Part shown: positions 44,036 to 58,953 of the stretch, in pieces
How positions within the stretch are numbered: the stretch's first letter is position 1
How the letters are laid out: each line of letters starts with the position of its first letter
From: Capsaspora owczarzaki ATCC 30864
Lineage: Eukaryota > Opisthokonta > Filasterea
DNA length: 64,000 bases
Direction: 5' to 3'
NCBI RefSeq assembly: GCF_000151315.2
Contig: NW_011887292.1
Coordinates: 186,001-250,000 of the forward strand
Translations under genes and position numbers: made by a program
Notes under the pieces: generated by a model
Databases searched by the model: none
Told to the model about the DNA's origin: nothing
What the model saw: only the letters and a program-made list of their open reading frames with translations

Positions 44036-44384
44036 AGGCAGGTCTGTTTGTTATTGTTTGCCCTGCGTGATAGAGTTAAAGTGTTTAAAACAGAATTTGC
44101 ATACGAAAGGGTTGTGATGGGGAAGTGGAGAAACGAATCAACTGTGCGATCCATCATGAAACACAATGAAAGGGGAACAACAGCGGGGAAAAAAAAAACG
44201 GGGTTCCAGCTGAAGGCGCCGAGCAAAACGAATGGATGGATGGGACGTGAAAGCGACCAAGCAAGGAGAAGAAAAAAGACAAGGAGCGCAACAGAAGAAT
44301 GGAAAAGTCATTCAAAGAAGTCGTGATCACAACGACAAAACAACAACAAAAACACAACACAAACCCCAATGTTAAATCCTATGA

Positions 44385-44414
44385 TAAAAAAATAAAAAAT
44401 AAAAAATAAAAAAT

Positions 44415-44464
<50 letters not shown>

Positions 44465-44510
44465 AAAATAAAAAAATAAAAAAATAAAAAAATAAAATAA
44501 ATAAAAAAAG
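44385..44510. repeat. (AAAAAT)n microsatellite
   Basis: About 20 imperfect copies of aaaaat and aaaaaat. Same type as the block 350 bp to the left. Confidence 0.9.
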
Positions 44511-44887
44511 CATTAAAAATTGGTCGTCGCTCCTGATTTTGTTGCCGGTTGCTGCGTATTCTGATCGCTCAGGACCTGCCTCGCTGTCGTCCCATGAACG
44601 ACCTCGCGCATCATCACTCTACGTGTCATCAACAGTGACCAGAGAAGCGAAGCGAGGACGATTGGAAACACAGAGTTGGCGGTTTTTTGGTAAAAAGCAA
44701 AAAAAAAAAAAAAAAAAAAAAAACCATTGCTTCGTTGGCTTTCGTTTGGTTCCGCCGAGGATTTTGTTTGAATTGAGCTCCGATCGAGAACGCAGCGCAG
44801 CGGAAGCAGTGCGAGCAAAGTGATGGGATGCACAGAGCGAGATGAAAGGGAGTGAGAGTGAGAGAGAGTGAGAGAGAGCGAGAGAGA

Positions 44888-45010
44888 ATGAGAGCAGGGA
44901 AGCGAGCGCGGTGGGTCAACAACAACGGATTGTTAGCTCGCCGCAAGCCGTACAAGGAGCGCCGATTCGACCTGCTTGCGCTCACGTCGCGCCACAGTCA
45001 GAAACTTTGA
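44888..45010 (+). other. Short basic ORF or exon fragment
   Basis: A 40-residue frame from an ATG inside a GA repeat. It reads WVNNNGLLARRKPYKERRFD and then LLALTSRHSQKL before a stop. The composition looks protein-like (Arg/Lys-rich, ordered) compared with its surroundings, but no family is recognised and no upstream exon was found. It may be a terminal exon, a small gene or chance. Confidence 0.2.
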
Positions 45011-45794
45011 TTCCATCGATGGAAGAGTAAGAAAAGGGGAAAATGAAACTGAAAAGGCAGGAAAAAGAAAATTTCAAAGAAGAAGAAGACAAAAAAAACA
45101 AGAATGACTTGTTCAAAAGACAAAAGACAAAAGAAGAGCACGAAGATGCAATACTGAGCACAATGGTAAGAACATCAAACGGCACGTCAGTGCATTGCGC
45201 AGACCAGGGCCAGAAGAAGGAGGTGTCTGCAAAACCAATCCAGTGCATTGCGTAGAGCAACTTTAGTCACCCCGCTCATGCTGTCAATTGCGCTGTGTGT
45301 GTTGTTGTCAATCCGAAATTCTCATGGCAAATCTTTGAGGATCAACATTGAGTGAGGTGATCAGCTCCACGAGTAATAACCAAATCTCAGGTCCCGAACC
45401 ATCTGTTGCAAAGTACACGCTCTGAGATACCACACAACGACAATAAAAATACACCGCGCGTTGGCTCTCATTGGCCAGCACAGGGAAGTGGGACCGCCTG
45501 CCAGCCGTCTACTTGCTAGTGAACCGAAATGGCTAGCAGAATGTCTTTCGTGGTGTACAGGTGGGGGATGCCCGATCCTTCCATTGTCAGCCCGGCTGAT
45601 CATCTGTTCGAGTTCCTCTGTGAGCACTTGAGCACCCTTCCCGCTTGCCTTCACTGGTGTGCGTTATGACGACATTCAACTGTCTCATATCCTACGTTCT
45701 TTTTTCTTTGTTATTCTTAATAAAGCTTTAGACGAGCACAAACAAAACCAAAACAAAAACCTGTTGGACATTTGCAAATAAAAACCCAATCTCG

Positions 45795-49324
<3,530 letters not shown>

Positions 49325-49566
49325 TGTTAAAAAGACTGATTGTTGTCATGTCAGTGGAATGACGACCTTATCGCCACTATTTGTGTCCACAGACAGCCTG
49401 CAACAGCAATTCAGATGCCTCTGGAGCAAACTGTGGTGCCCGATACCAATCGACCAACCAAACTGTTTCTCGCATGTCCGCGTTTAGAACCTGTACAGCC
49501 TGTTTTTTTGTTTGTTTGCTTGTTTGTTTGTTTTTTGTTAATTCTGTTTTTCGGTTTTTTATTTGA

Positions 49567-50749
49567 ATGCCGACATTTTCCATGCTCGTGGCTTCCCGCA
49601 GTGCCGCTCGCTTGGCTGCTTGCGGCTCTCGCATGCTAGCAACCGTAGCAACTGCTCACAACACGGCGAGCCATCGCACAGACGGCTTTGACTGCACCAG
49701 AGCGAGCGCCAACGCCAACGCCAAGACAATTGTCTTGGCCATGTCCTCGCGCCCTCTCCCGCTGCCGTTTTCTGGGCACGACCTTGCGTCACCGAGAAAC
49801 CTTGTCATGCAGCCGGTGCGCTGTCTCCACGTTGGCAGTGAGTGACACAACCGCCGCTCGTTGTTGCTGTCCATGGTCTGTTCTCACTCATCACTTGGCT
49901 TCCTCTTCAGTCCCCGCACATAGCTCGCAGGATCCCCCGCCCGAGCAGCTGATCCGCGAGTTGCAGACACAACTCGACGAGTGCTACAAGCAAAAAGCGG
50001 CGCTCGAAGCTTCCAAGGCAGCCCCAGCGCAGCGCCACCAGAATTTTGAGCTATGGCTCGTCCCTCCCAACCCGCGCATGGACGCTCTCAACCACACCAT
50101 TGACACACTCACAACGGCCATCGCGGACCTCAAGACCAGCCACGCTGCCCACGCAGCGAAGCTTGAGGCCAACATCGCGGACCTCAAGACCAGCCACGCT
50201 CTCAAGACCAGCCACGCTACCGACATCGCGGACCTCAAGACCAGCCACGCTGCCCACGCAGAGAAGCTTGAGGCTAAGATCGCGGACCTCAAGACCAGCA
50301 TGCTGCAGCAGAGTGCGCAAGAGAGTGCTGCCATCACCTTCCATGCTCCACTCGAGCGAGCCAGTGACTACTTTATTGATTTAGCTCGAGACCGCAATAC
50401 ATCTCCACAACAATTCCGCACGCTTCTAGGCGAAGAAATCGCTCGCGTCACACTGAACACAAATGCCTCGAGTGACGCGCCTCATCTGGACAGTTTGACG
50501 CGTGTACTTAAAGAACACGCGCTTTCTTACGACACCTGGGACCTTTCACAGAGCATCCGCAGCAGCCGAAATGATCAAGCATATCCAAAACTTATCACGT
50601 ACGAGAAGTACCGTGAACTTTGGCGCATGTTAAAGGTCGCCGACCGCCCAGTGAGCGACCTTGACCGTCGTGGGCTCCTCCTTCAGATGGTTGTTATTGG
50701 TATGGAGGTTTGGGCAGGGGTGCGGAAGGCTCCTTCGAAGAAGGAATGA
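49567..50749 (+). CDS. Repeat-bearing protein with a presequence-like N-terminus, family unknown
   Basis: Two exons, 49567-49837 and 49911-50749, join phase 1 to 1 and give 369 aa. The N-terminus (FSMLVASRSAARLAACGSRM) is rich in Arg, Ala and Ser without acidic residues, like a mitochondrial targeting presequence. A helical, probably coiled-coil region follows (LIRELQTQLDECYKQKAALE), then about three 18-residue repeats of the type IADLKTSHAAHAAKLEAN. The C-terminal 130 residues (for example DYFIDLARDRNTSPQQF and DRRGLLLQMVVIGMEVW) form a globular-looking domain I do not recognise. It is divergent from the Crinkler/RHS-like locus with 242 bp between starts. Function not assigned. Confidence 0.65.
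50120..50301 (+). repeat. Coding tandem repeat, 54-bp unit
   Basis: Units begin at 50120, 50174, 50225 and 50279, each opening atcgcggacctcaagaccag. The second unit is 51 nt and lacks the lysine-helix half, and the last is partial. The units encode an 18-residue helix repeat in the unknown protein. Near-identity suggests recent duplication. Confidence 0.9.
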
Positions 50750-51271
50750 ATATAAATTGGTTTATAATGATTCAGGTAGACCGTGCTTCTGCTCTAGGAA
50801 GCTTGTTTGCTGTCTGCTTGTTGTCTCTGCTAACTCTTGGGCGTTCTTTCCGCTTTATTTCACGCCACCACATCGTCCTGTTACCTTAGTCGGGCCCCCG
50901 ATTTGTTTTTAAATTACTTGTATAATTTCTTTGGATAAACCCGATGTCAGGAGCCGATTCAAACAAATCCAAAACGCTTTTTCCAGAGGGAGGCGAGGGG
51001 GGGGTTCCCAAAAACAGTGCAAAATCAGTGAAAATACCATCCGCACACACACACACAATCGGCTGGACCCTCGAATAGGGGATGGCTGTTGTGTGTGCAG
51101 TCCAGGTCGGGGTATTGAATCTTGTTACCTGCTCCGCTCCTCGTCCCTGTGCAGCTGCACGACTTCTTTTCATTTGTATCGACATTGCCATCACCATCCA
51201 TAGACCATCCTCATCCTTACTATTGCTTCCTGTTCAATCTTATTGCACTCAGTCTTTTCATCCTATTGCCA
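50750..51271. other. Spacer before PI5P4K
   Basis: Mixed sequence with a short CA repeat near 51043 and CATC-rich pyrimidine DNA just before the next ATG. No gene recognised; presumably 3' UTR plus promoter. Confidence 0.45.
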
Positions 51272-53723
51272 ATGAATACAAAGTCTCGATTCAAGCCCGT
51301 CAAGCAAAACCAGAAGGTCTTCCGCGCCTCGGATCCGCTGCAGGCCGTCCTCCAGTGGGGCGTCAACTTTATGGTGCGCGGGCTCCAACTTCATCATCAT
51401 CATCATCACGAGCATCATCATGAGCATCATCATGATCATCATCCATACAACTTGAAACAAAAAGCCGAATTTTTATTATTTTATTATTTTATTTTTTTAT
51501 TTTAATTTCTTTTATTTTTTATTTATTTTTTTAATGTTTTTGCTTTTTTCTGTTGCTTTGGCTGCTCTGCTTTGTGTGTTTGTGCATTGACTCGGTCTCT
51601 CTCTGTCTGTGTGTATCATCCTTGCGCTGGTCTCCTGCATCCGTGTGTGTGTGTGTGTGGAGACTGGAAACCTGTCATTGGCCCAGCCTTCGCTTTTTTA
51701 ACTCCTCTCACTCTCCCTTACTCTCACTCCCACTCCCACTCTCTCTCACTTCCCTGCTTGTGTAGAATCAACTGTGACGAATAAGATGATGTCGTCACAA
51801 GCGGCAGTTTTGGAGGAGGGGAAGCAAAGCGCTCGTTGGGACGCCCAAAAAAAAAAAAAAAAAAAAAAGCGGCTTTCGTTCTCTATACTTGTGCGCCTCC
51901 GACCCGCACAACTGCAAGTGCTTCTGTCTGGCTTGATGCGTCACAATCATCGCTCCTTCCTTCAGTGCAATGAATGACTGTTCGTTTGGACGCGGGGAGG
52001 GGGAGGGGGAAGGCGGGGGGTCGAAACGACTGAAAAAATGAGATGCAATTGTTACTTTTGATTTCGATCGCCAATGGCACAGCACAGTCCATACAACAAT
52101 CTTGCCTTGTCAAAACCGATGAACAAGCTACTCAATGAACAAACGTATACCCAACATTGCAGATGAACGAATTGTCGCAAGTCGAGCGACCGACATTGCT
52201 GCTGCCAGTCCACTTCAAGGCCTACTCCAAGACCAAGATTCACAACCACCAGTTCAACACGTACATAACCTGTGTCGATGGCACATCACATTGCACTATG
52301 GGGTTTTTTTTTCGTTTGTGTGTGTGAGTTTTTTGTATTGGAAGGAGGGGGCTGACATTGCTGGGGCCTTCTTGATGCTCTGTCACAGATCGGATTTGCC
52401 AATGAAGTTCAAGTTCAAAGAGTACTGCCCAATTGTGCTGGTCGATTTGCGAGAGCGATTTGGCGTCGACGCAGACCAGTACTTGGTAGGCCAAACGAGT
52501 TTTGCTGCCGTTGGTGTACGCTTGTCGATGTGTTTTTGCTGACCTTTTTTTTTTTTTTTTTCGTTCCTTTTCTTGTTGTTTCGCAGTACTCTCTGGCAGG
52601 CGCAGAGCCAATTCCGGTGGAAGCCAACGGCAAGAGCGGCGCGTCGTTTTACATGACCCACGACAAGCGATTTATTGTCAAGTCCATGTCCAAAATCGAA
52701 GTGGACTTGATGCACAACATTTTGCCCCTTTATCACACTGTACGGGCCACTTTTCATTTGCCTGTTTTGTGTTTTGGGGGGGGGTGTTTACGCTTCGATT
52801 TACTCACTTCCACGCTTTTTTTTCTGCTTCGTCTGCACTTGTTTCTTGGACACCTTTTTTTTTTCCTTGCTTCCCTTTCTTTTTCCTTGTGCCGCAGTAC
52901 ATTGTCGAAACATCGGCTCGAACTCTGCTTCCTCAATACGTCGGCATGTACCGAATTACCGTGGATAACGTGGAGACGTATCTGCTCGTACAGCGGAACG
53001 TCTTTAGTGCCACGCACGAAGTCCAAGAAAAGTACGACTTGAAAGGTTCTACCGTGCAACGATCGGCAGACGGGGAGGAGATTGCCAAGGGCGGTGCCAC
53101 CCTCAAAGACAACGATCTCCGCACCCGAAACCGCAAACTGTACCTCGGCAACGACATCAAAGAGCAACTCATTGCTACGCTGGAGCGTGACACTGCGGTG
53201 AGTGGAGCCCCTGATTTTCGGTTTATTTGCACGACAGCAATCGCTCCTGCCCAAGTTGTTTTCTCATGTTGAGCTCTTTGACTTGCTTTGTGCCTTTCCA
53301 ACAACCAGTTCCTCGCCAAGTTAAAACTGATGGACTATAGCTTCCTTGTGGGCATTCACCGAACAAGTAAAGGTGAAGAGCCCATCGATCAAGACGTGGA
53401 TGTGTACTCGCTTCCCAGCTCGTCGGAAGAGCACGATGAGGTGTACTTTGTGGCCATCATCGACGTGCTGACCGTGTATGGCGCCAAAAAGAAGGCTGCG
53501 CATACCGCCAAGACGATGAAACATGGCGTACGGACCACGAGCGAGTTGCCGTCATGAGTTGCCGTCATGGGATTTCAACAATCCATTGGCTCACATTCTT
53601 GTTTATTTTTATTTTTGTTTTTTGGTCCTGGCTCTTGTTCAGGTCCATGCTGAAATCTCAACAGTCCATCCTGAACACTACCGAAGCCGATTCCTTGAGT
53701 TTATCAACACGATTGTTGAATAA
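51272..53723 (+). CDS. PIP4K2: Phosphatidylinositol 5-phosphate 4-kinase (type II PIP kinase)
   Basis: Makes PtdIns(4,5)P2 from PtdIns5P. Seven exons (51272-51373, 52163-52260, 52389-52485, 52587-52739, 52898-53197, 53309-53527, 53643-53723) close in phase to 1050 nt, 349 aa; animal enzymes are about 405 aa. Family segments: [108 protein letters not shown] and [20 protein letters not shown]. The activation-loop end HAEISTV has Ala where type I enzymes have Glu, which supports 4-kinase specificity. The shorter length comes from a reduced loop after LLVGIH. A 789-nt intron follows the first exon. Confidence 0.96.
51374..52162 (+). other. Long first intron of PI5P4K
   Basis: Begins gtgcgc after ATG and ends cattgcag. 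It contains a CAT-rich repeat (51390-51455), T-rich and CT-rich stretches, a G-rich block near 52000-52020 and an A-run at 51846-51868. No exon seen. Confidence 0.8.
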
Positions 53724-54082
53724 TGGATGTTTCAGACTTTGCTGTTTTCCGTTGCTTTTGTTGTCGACGCCTCTCGGTCTCATTTCTCCTCTCCAGCCTT
53801 GCTACCATTGTGTATGTGTGGGCTTTGGTTTTTGTTGTTTTTTAGACTATTTGTCCATGTTGATTGCTTGCTGATGATGATTATTGTGAAGCTTGCACTT
53901 GTATAAAGAAAAAGAACAAAAAAAAAACCCTCTTCCACCAAGCTCTCAATCTATGCACATCATGACGCTACCGACAAAACCAAAACCTCTCAATCTCAAC
54001 ATCATGTCGATAACGATCAAAAACAGCCCAAAAACCCGAAAAAAAAAAGTGTATTGCCCAAAAACTCAAACATGTTCAGAGA
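53724..54082. other. Spacer between convergent PI5P4K and helicase ends
   Basis: 359 bp, T-rich on the left and A-rich on the right, as expected for two facing 3' UTRs. No ORF of interest. Confidence 0.5.
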
Positions 54083-57000
54083 CTATCGCTTCCCTTTACC
54101 CTTGGGCATCATGCTCTTCGGGAACAACCTTGCCTTCTTTTGAACGTGATGACCAAGGTGGGCTTGGCCACGTCCTCCAGAACTACTGCTGCTGCCGCCA
54201 TCGCCAAACTCGTCGACCGCTGTGCGCTTTGGTCGAGCCACCGGCATCGGGGGAGGCAGCCGATTCCCTTCGGCATCCAACCGAAAGTCCAGTCGCTTGT
54301 TCTTGCGCTGAATGGGCGCACCGCCGGGTCCTGTCGGTGCATGCGAGTCGCCGCCACCAGTTTGGCCTTGTACCGTAATGTCCTTGGGGGCTTCGCGCAG
54401 GGCAAAGCTCTTGGCGAGGTGACCCAGATGCAACAGCCGCACGTGGAAAATCTTTTTGAGGAGCGCTGGGTAGGTGGCGTATGCGCGAACAAAGGACTGG
54501 AAAGCGGCACGTGCCAGCAGTGCTACGTTGGTCTGGCCAGCCTCTTCTGCCTCAGCCAACGCAGCTGCAGACGAGTAGCGCTTTTTGGCTGGCTTACCGT
54601 TCGCCGCTTGCTCTTCTTCCTTGTCCATCTCTGCTTCCTCGGCAGCCGCATCGCCACGACGCTTGCGATGATTTCGCTGATCCATGAGTTCTTTGCGATG
54701 CTTCTCGCGCTCCTCCTCCTGGAGCTTGTTTTGTGCAAGAATGATGGCACGCTCAAAGCACTGCTGGACCGCGGTAGCAGCATCCTCCACGCTGAAGAGC
54801 AGGCCGCTGCGTTTTCCGCGTCGCTTGGTGCTCTTCGATCCCATGTTCGCCGGGTGGTCGCTGGGCAATCGCGCCTCGACAATACCAGACAAGGGTGCAA
54901 GCACCGATTCCAGCGATACTTGCTCGATTGACTTGACGTGGGCATTGGCCAACGTCTCGACATACGGGGTTTCATGGGGAGCCAAAAACAGGAGCGCATG
55001 GCCTGTGCGGCCCACACGAGCCGTGCGGCCGACGCGATGAATGTAATCTGCCGTGTCGCCTGGGGTGTTGAACTGTGCAAGTAGTAAGGAGGTCACAAGG
55101 TGTAGCTCAGCGAGAGTGTGCGAAAGCAAAAAAAAAAGCAGTATCATCACCAGACAACCGGCACACAACTCACCTGAACAATCCAGTCAACATTCGGCAG
55201 ATCAAGACCGCGAGATGCAACGTCCGTGCAGAACAGGACACCGCTGGAAACACGGCCGAAGTCGCGGAAGACCTGCGTGCGCTGTTGCTGATTCATGTTG
55301 CCGTGCAGTTTGAACATGGGAACACCCCGGAAGAGAGCGTTGGCAGGTTGCTTGGTCGAGCTCTTTGCCTTCTTTTCCTTCTTGGCGGCCGCCATTTTGG
55401 TCTTGAGAGCTTCCATGGAAGGCTCGTCGTCTCGTCGTCTGGGTTTTCGGGTTCGCTCTCGGAGCCGGCCGAGTCGCCGTCATCGTCATGGCTGTCGACC
55501 TCATCATCCTCGTCTTCGTCACTGTCGTCCACATTGGCATTTTCGTCTTCTCCGTCCACTTGCATCATGGTGGTCCCTCGATGCTTGGCACTTGCGGCGC
55601 GTCGGGCATCCATGACTTCTTTCTGGACGGCGGCGAGTTGCTTGGCAATCTGGGGGTCGATCAAAACGTCTTGCTGCTGTTCGGTCTCCTCCGCCAGAGG
55701 TTCCGCAGACATGACGCTTGACTTGAAGAGTTCGTAATGGAAGTCGACAGAGTCGCGGCTCGAGAGGAAGACGAGAACCTTGTTGCCCTTCGCAGCGCAG
55801 CGATGCAACAAGAAGGCTGCCAGGGTGACCAGTCGCAGCTTGAGTGGCACGACAAGATAGCATTGCACCAAATGCTCGGGCAAGGTAAACAGCTCATCGC
55901 CGTCGTCAGTCACCGTGCTGCTCAACGGCAGCGATCCAAAGTCTTTGGCGCCGAGCTTGCGCAGGGCCTGCTGGGACGCATCCACAAAGGTGGGATCTTC
56001 CAGACTGATGCCTGCCAAGCGCTTGACACCTTCTTTCAACGTGGCAGAGATCAAAATGTTTTGGCGATGCACCCGGTTGTGCTGCTGGTATGACGACTGT
56101 TGCTGTTGTTGGTGTTGCTGCTGTTGTTGCTGCTGCTGCTGCTGTTGTTGGGGCTTCAGCTCGATGGCAGTCTCTTCGTCATTGTCATCGTCATCGTCAT
56201 CGTCATCGTTGCCTGACTTTTTCGCGGGCTGGCCGCCATTGAGCTCGCGCTCTCGGGCAGCTCGCGCCTCGCGCTCTTCGCGAACCATGTCGTAGCGTCC
56301 ACCGTCGAGCGCTCGAACGATGGCCGACACGTCCTTGTCAAAGCCGAGATCGGTGAGGCGGTCGGCTTCGTCGAGCACGAGGAAGCGCACAGTGGCGACA
56401 GAAAAGCAGCGCGTGTGCAGTAGGTGGTCGAGCAAACGGCCGGGTGTTGCAATCAAAATGTTGAGGCCCTTGCGCAATCGGGCCTTCTCCGACTTGCGCT
56501 TTTCACCACCGACCACGAGGCCAGAGACAATGTTAATGTGTCCCTTGAGCAGCTGCTGGAGCACGGTGTGGATTTGCAATGCGAGTTCGCGTGTTGGCGC
56601 CAGAATGATGGCCTGCACGCCGTCCGTCCGCCGCAAGGTATCGGTGCGCGCCACGAGCTTGTTGACGATCGGCACAAGGAATGTCAGCGTCTTGCCTGTT
56701 CCGGTCTCTGAGCGGACGAGAGCATCATCGCCTCGCATCATCACGGGAATCGCCAAGCGCTGAACCGGTGTCATTTCGGCCAGCTGCATGTGTTTTTCGA
56801 TCGTGTCCAGCAGTCTCCTGTCCAGCATGAGATCGGCAAACGTCTCGACGCCGTTCGGGTCCAGCGCAGGCTGTTGTTGTTGTTGTTGCCGACTCGAGCT
56901 CGAGCCCAGCTCGCCAATGGACTTGACCTTGGCAGACCGAGCACCAGCCGCTGTCGCAGCCGCCGCCGTGTCGATAGCCCGACCGCGCGCAGTGTCTGAC

Positions 57001-57452
57001 GCAGCATCCCCTGGGTTGGAGCTGAACAGCGACGAGACGAGTCCCGACGCCTTGCCTCGTTGACCAAACGACGCCGCGAGCACGGCCGAGCTGCGCGATC
57101 CGCCTTGCCTGCCCTCAGCAGCACCAGGAGCAGCACCACTGCTGCTACTGCTACTGCTACTGCTACTGCTACTGCTACTCGATGGCAATGCTCGTCCGGG
57201 AGCAGCGCCTCGTCCTGCAGCAGCAGCGCCTCGTCCTGCTCCCATGTGGCTGCGATCCGCGTCGCTCCAGCCGCGGCTTGCGTTATAGTGCGATGGTCGT
57301 GCACCGCCGTGATGGTCGGCGCGGCGTTGGAAGCCACCACCCGCAGCAGCAGCAGCATTTCCATTGCCTCGTGTCTTTGTTGGCTTTGGCTTGGTTGGCT
57401 TGGTTGGCTTGGACGGCGCAAAGTTGAGCTGAATCCCGTCGTCGTCGTCCAT
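54083..57452 (-). CDS. DDX31: DEAD-box RNA helicase, DDX31/Dbp7-like
   Basis: Nucleolar ATP-dependent helicase for large-subunit rRNA maturation in relatives. Exons 57452-55174 and 55072-54083; about 1089 aa after one missing base is allowed for. Order: a low-complexity leader (Gly/Ala/Ser/Gln); Q motif [40 protein letters not shown]; then [15 protein letters not shown] and [17 protein letters not shown]. The segment [18 protein letters not shown] is diagnostic of the Dbp7/DDX31 branch. Poly-Asp and poly-Gln inserts sit between DEAD and SAT, and a long acidic insert lies before motif IV-V. In that acidic insert the frame shifts at about 55423-55439, within imperfect copies of a GACGACGAG unit. 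I start at [13 protein letters not shown]; the frame stays open upstream. Confidence 0.93.
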
Positions 57453-57778
57453 GTCGATGTGTGTCTGTCTGTGCCACAATAATAATAACAAGGGGAGTGA
57501 GTTGTTGAATGAAAAGACCTCAAACGGACAACAACGTAACTGTACAATCGTGTACAGTATGAAAAATGCTGAGCGACGTGCGATCTGAGAACCACACAAA
57601 CAAACGCCCCCAAAAAAAGCATGAACACGTCTGAGCGACCAGATGCATGTCTCTTGACAATAACATTGATGGTCCTCGAGCTTAAGTTATCACTCTTCAT
57701 TTCGACTTTTCTTGTTGGATTTGACTTTCTCAGAGAACGCACCTTGTTTTTCGTTTTTTTTTTCTTTGCTTAGAACAA
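57453..57778. promoter_or_regulatory. Divergent spacer between helicase and stress protein
   Basis: 326 bp between opposite start codons. Just before the stress-protein ATG stands a T-run and tttgcttag, which looks like a 3' splice site, so a 5' UTR intron is possible. No other element recognised. Confidence 0.5.
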
Positions 57779-58863
57779 ATGTCGTTTGATGACCCGCTTG
57801 CGAGCCTCGGCGCGATTGTCGACGACGTGTCGCCGAGTGCGCCATACATTATCATGGTAGCTGTGGATGGCTCCGAGTGTGCTGATCGCGCGCTTCGTCA
57901 CGCTGTCGAGCTGGCTGCGCGGATGCAGCGATCGACCGACCGAACGCCGACGCCCAGAACGACGACGACGACCACCACGACCACCCAGCAGCCCACGTCG
58001 CGCGCCGCCGTCGCCGGTGCAGCGCATACGGGAGTGATGCTTGTGATTATCCACGCAACGGCGCTGAATCCGCCGCAGCCGCTGCCCTTCCTCGACAACA
58101 TTGACCGCGCGTACAACATTGAAGCGGAAGACAAGGCCAAGCGAGTGCTGGAAAAGTACAAGCGCGCACTCGCTCCACTCAACGACAAGGTAGCATCGAG
58201 ACCACTACTACGAGTTTGAAACGAAGGGCAGAGGCATGGACCATTGAGAGCGACAATCAAAAACAAAAAGAGCGAAGAGGCTGTCCAAAGATGTACAGAA
58301 GAGAGAGAGAGAGGGGGAGAGAGCAACGTTGAGAAAAGTGGGACGGCTTTTGCTGAGAAAATGGAGAAAAAGCGGGAAATGGGGGGTTGCTGTGCAAAAA
58401 CCCACGCAATTGTGTCGCTTTCTGAGATTACTGCGCCGGTTAAGCAGTCAGTGAGTGCTTCGACAGGACTGCATTTTCAGAAGAAGAAAAAAACAAATGC
58501 TGGAACGCAAAACGCAACGTGGTAGAATGCTCAGAGTTCTGAGATTTGTGTGAATGTTTGCTTGTGTTTTGTTAGATTGCATACTTTTACCACGAGCGAC
58601 ATGGCGACGATGTCGATCTCATCCTGGAAAGCATGGTCAACGAGCAACGTCCAGACATGCTCATCATGGGCACACGAGCGCTTTCTGGATTCAAAAGGTG
58701 CGACAGATTTGATTTGTGTCGGAAAGTGGAAAAACACGTTTGCTTCGTTTTGTTGACAATTTGTTTTTTTGCAACATTCATTGCGACAAACAGATTCGCG
58801 CTGGGATCAGTCAGCGAGCATGCCGTGCATCACCTCAACATTCCCGTTTGCATTGTCAAATAA
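57779..58863 (+). CDS. Universal stress protein (UspA fold)
   Basis: Small ATP-binding stress protein of the Usp family. Exons 57779-58189, 58576-58697, 58794-58863 close in phase to 603 nt, 200 aa. The first strand IIMVAVDGSECADRALRHAVELA is typical. The phosphate-binding motif is spread across the last junction: MGTRALSGFKR then FALGSVSEHAVHH, equivalent to G-x2-G-x9-G-S. It ends in IPVCIVK, the usual last strand. A Thr-rich insert (residues about 55-75) from an ACG/ACC repeat sits after the first helix. The 386-nt first intron contains GA repeats. The stop is 90 bp from the stop of the convergent ankyrin gene; AATAAA lies near 58912. Usp proteins are absent from vertebrates but occur in protists, plants and some invertebrates. 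Confidence 0.92.
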
Positions 58864-58953
58864 AATACCACTGTACGAATGGATGGCACGTCGTTGCAAA
58901 ACATTTCATAAAAATAAAACAAAAGCCACAATCGCTAACACATTTGGGGGTTT

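Larger units (their letters stand above)
43712..45794. other. A/T-rich spacer with simple repeats
   Basis: Lies between the PLC gene, whose first coding exon should be in or near this region, and the Crinkler/RHS-like locus. It contains two TAAAA-type repeat blocks, an A-run at 44699-44722 and GA repeats near 44845-44890. An AATAAA stands at about 45719. A candidate first PLC exon could lie in the minus-strand ORF at 44513-44833, but I could not decide. Confidence 0.4.

Noticed and set aside
44513-44833. Minus-strand ORF considered as first exon of the PLC gene
   Set aside because: A possible CAG|GTCCTG donor would keep phase, but the donor is weak and the distance long, so I left the first exon unresolved.
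45361-45654. Minus-strand 97-codon ORF as a last exon of the Crinkler/RHS-like locus
   Set aside because: No convincing acceptor or family feature; kept out of the annotation.
51390-51455. His-tag-like poly-His coding run after the first PI5P4K exon
   Set aside because: It lies after a donor site, and the PI5P4K alignment resumes in the exon at 52163, so it is intronic CAT-repeat DNA.
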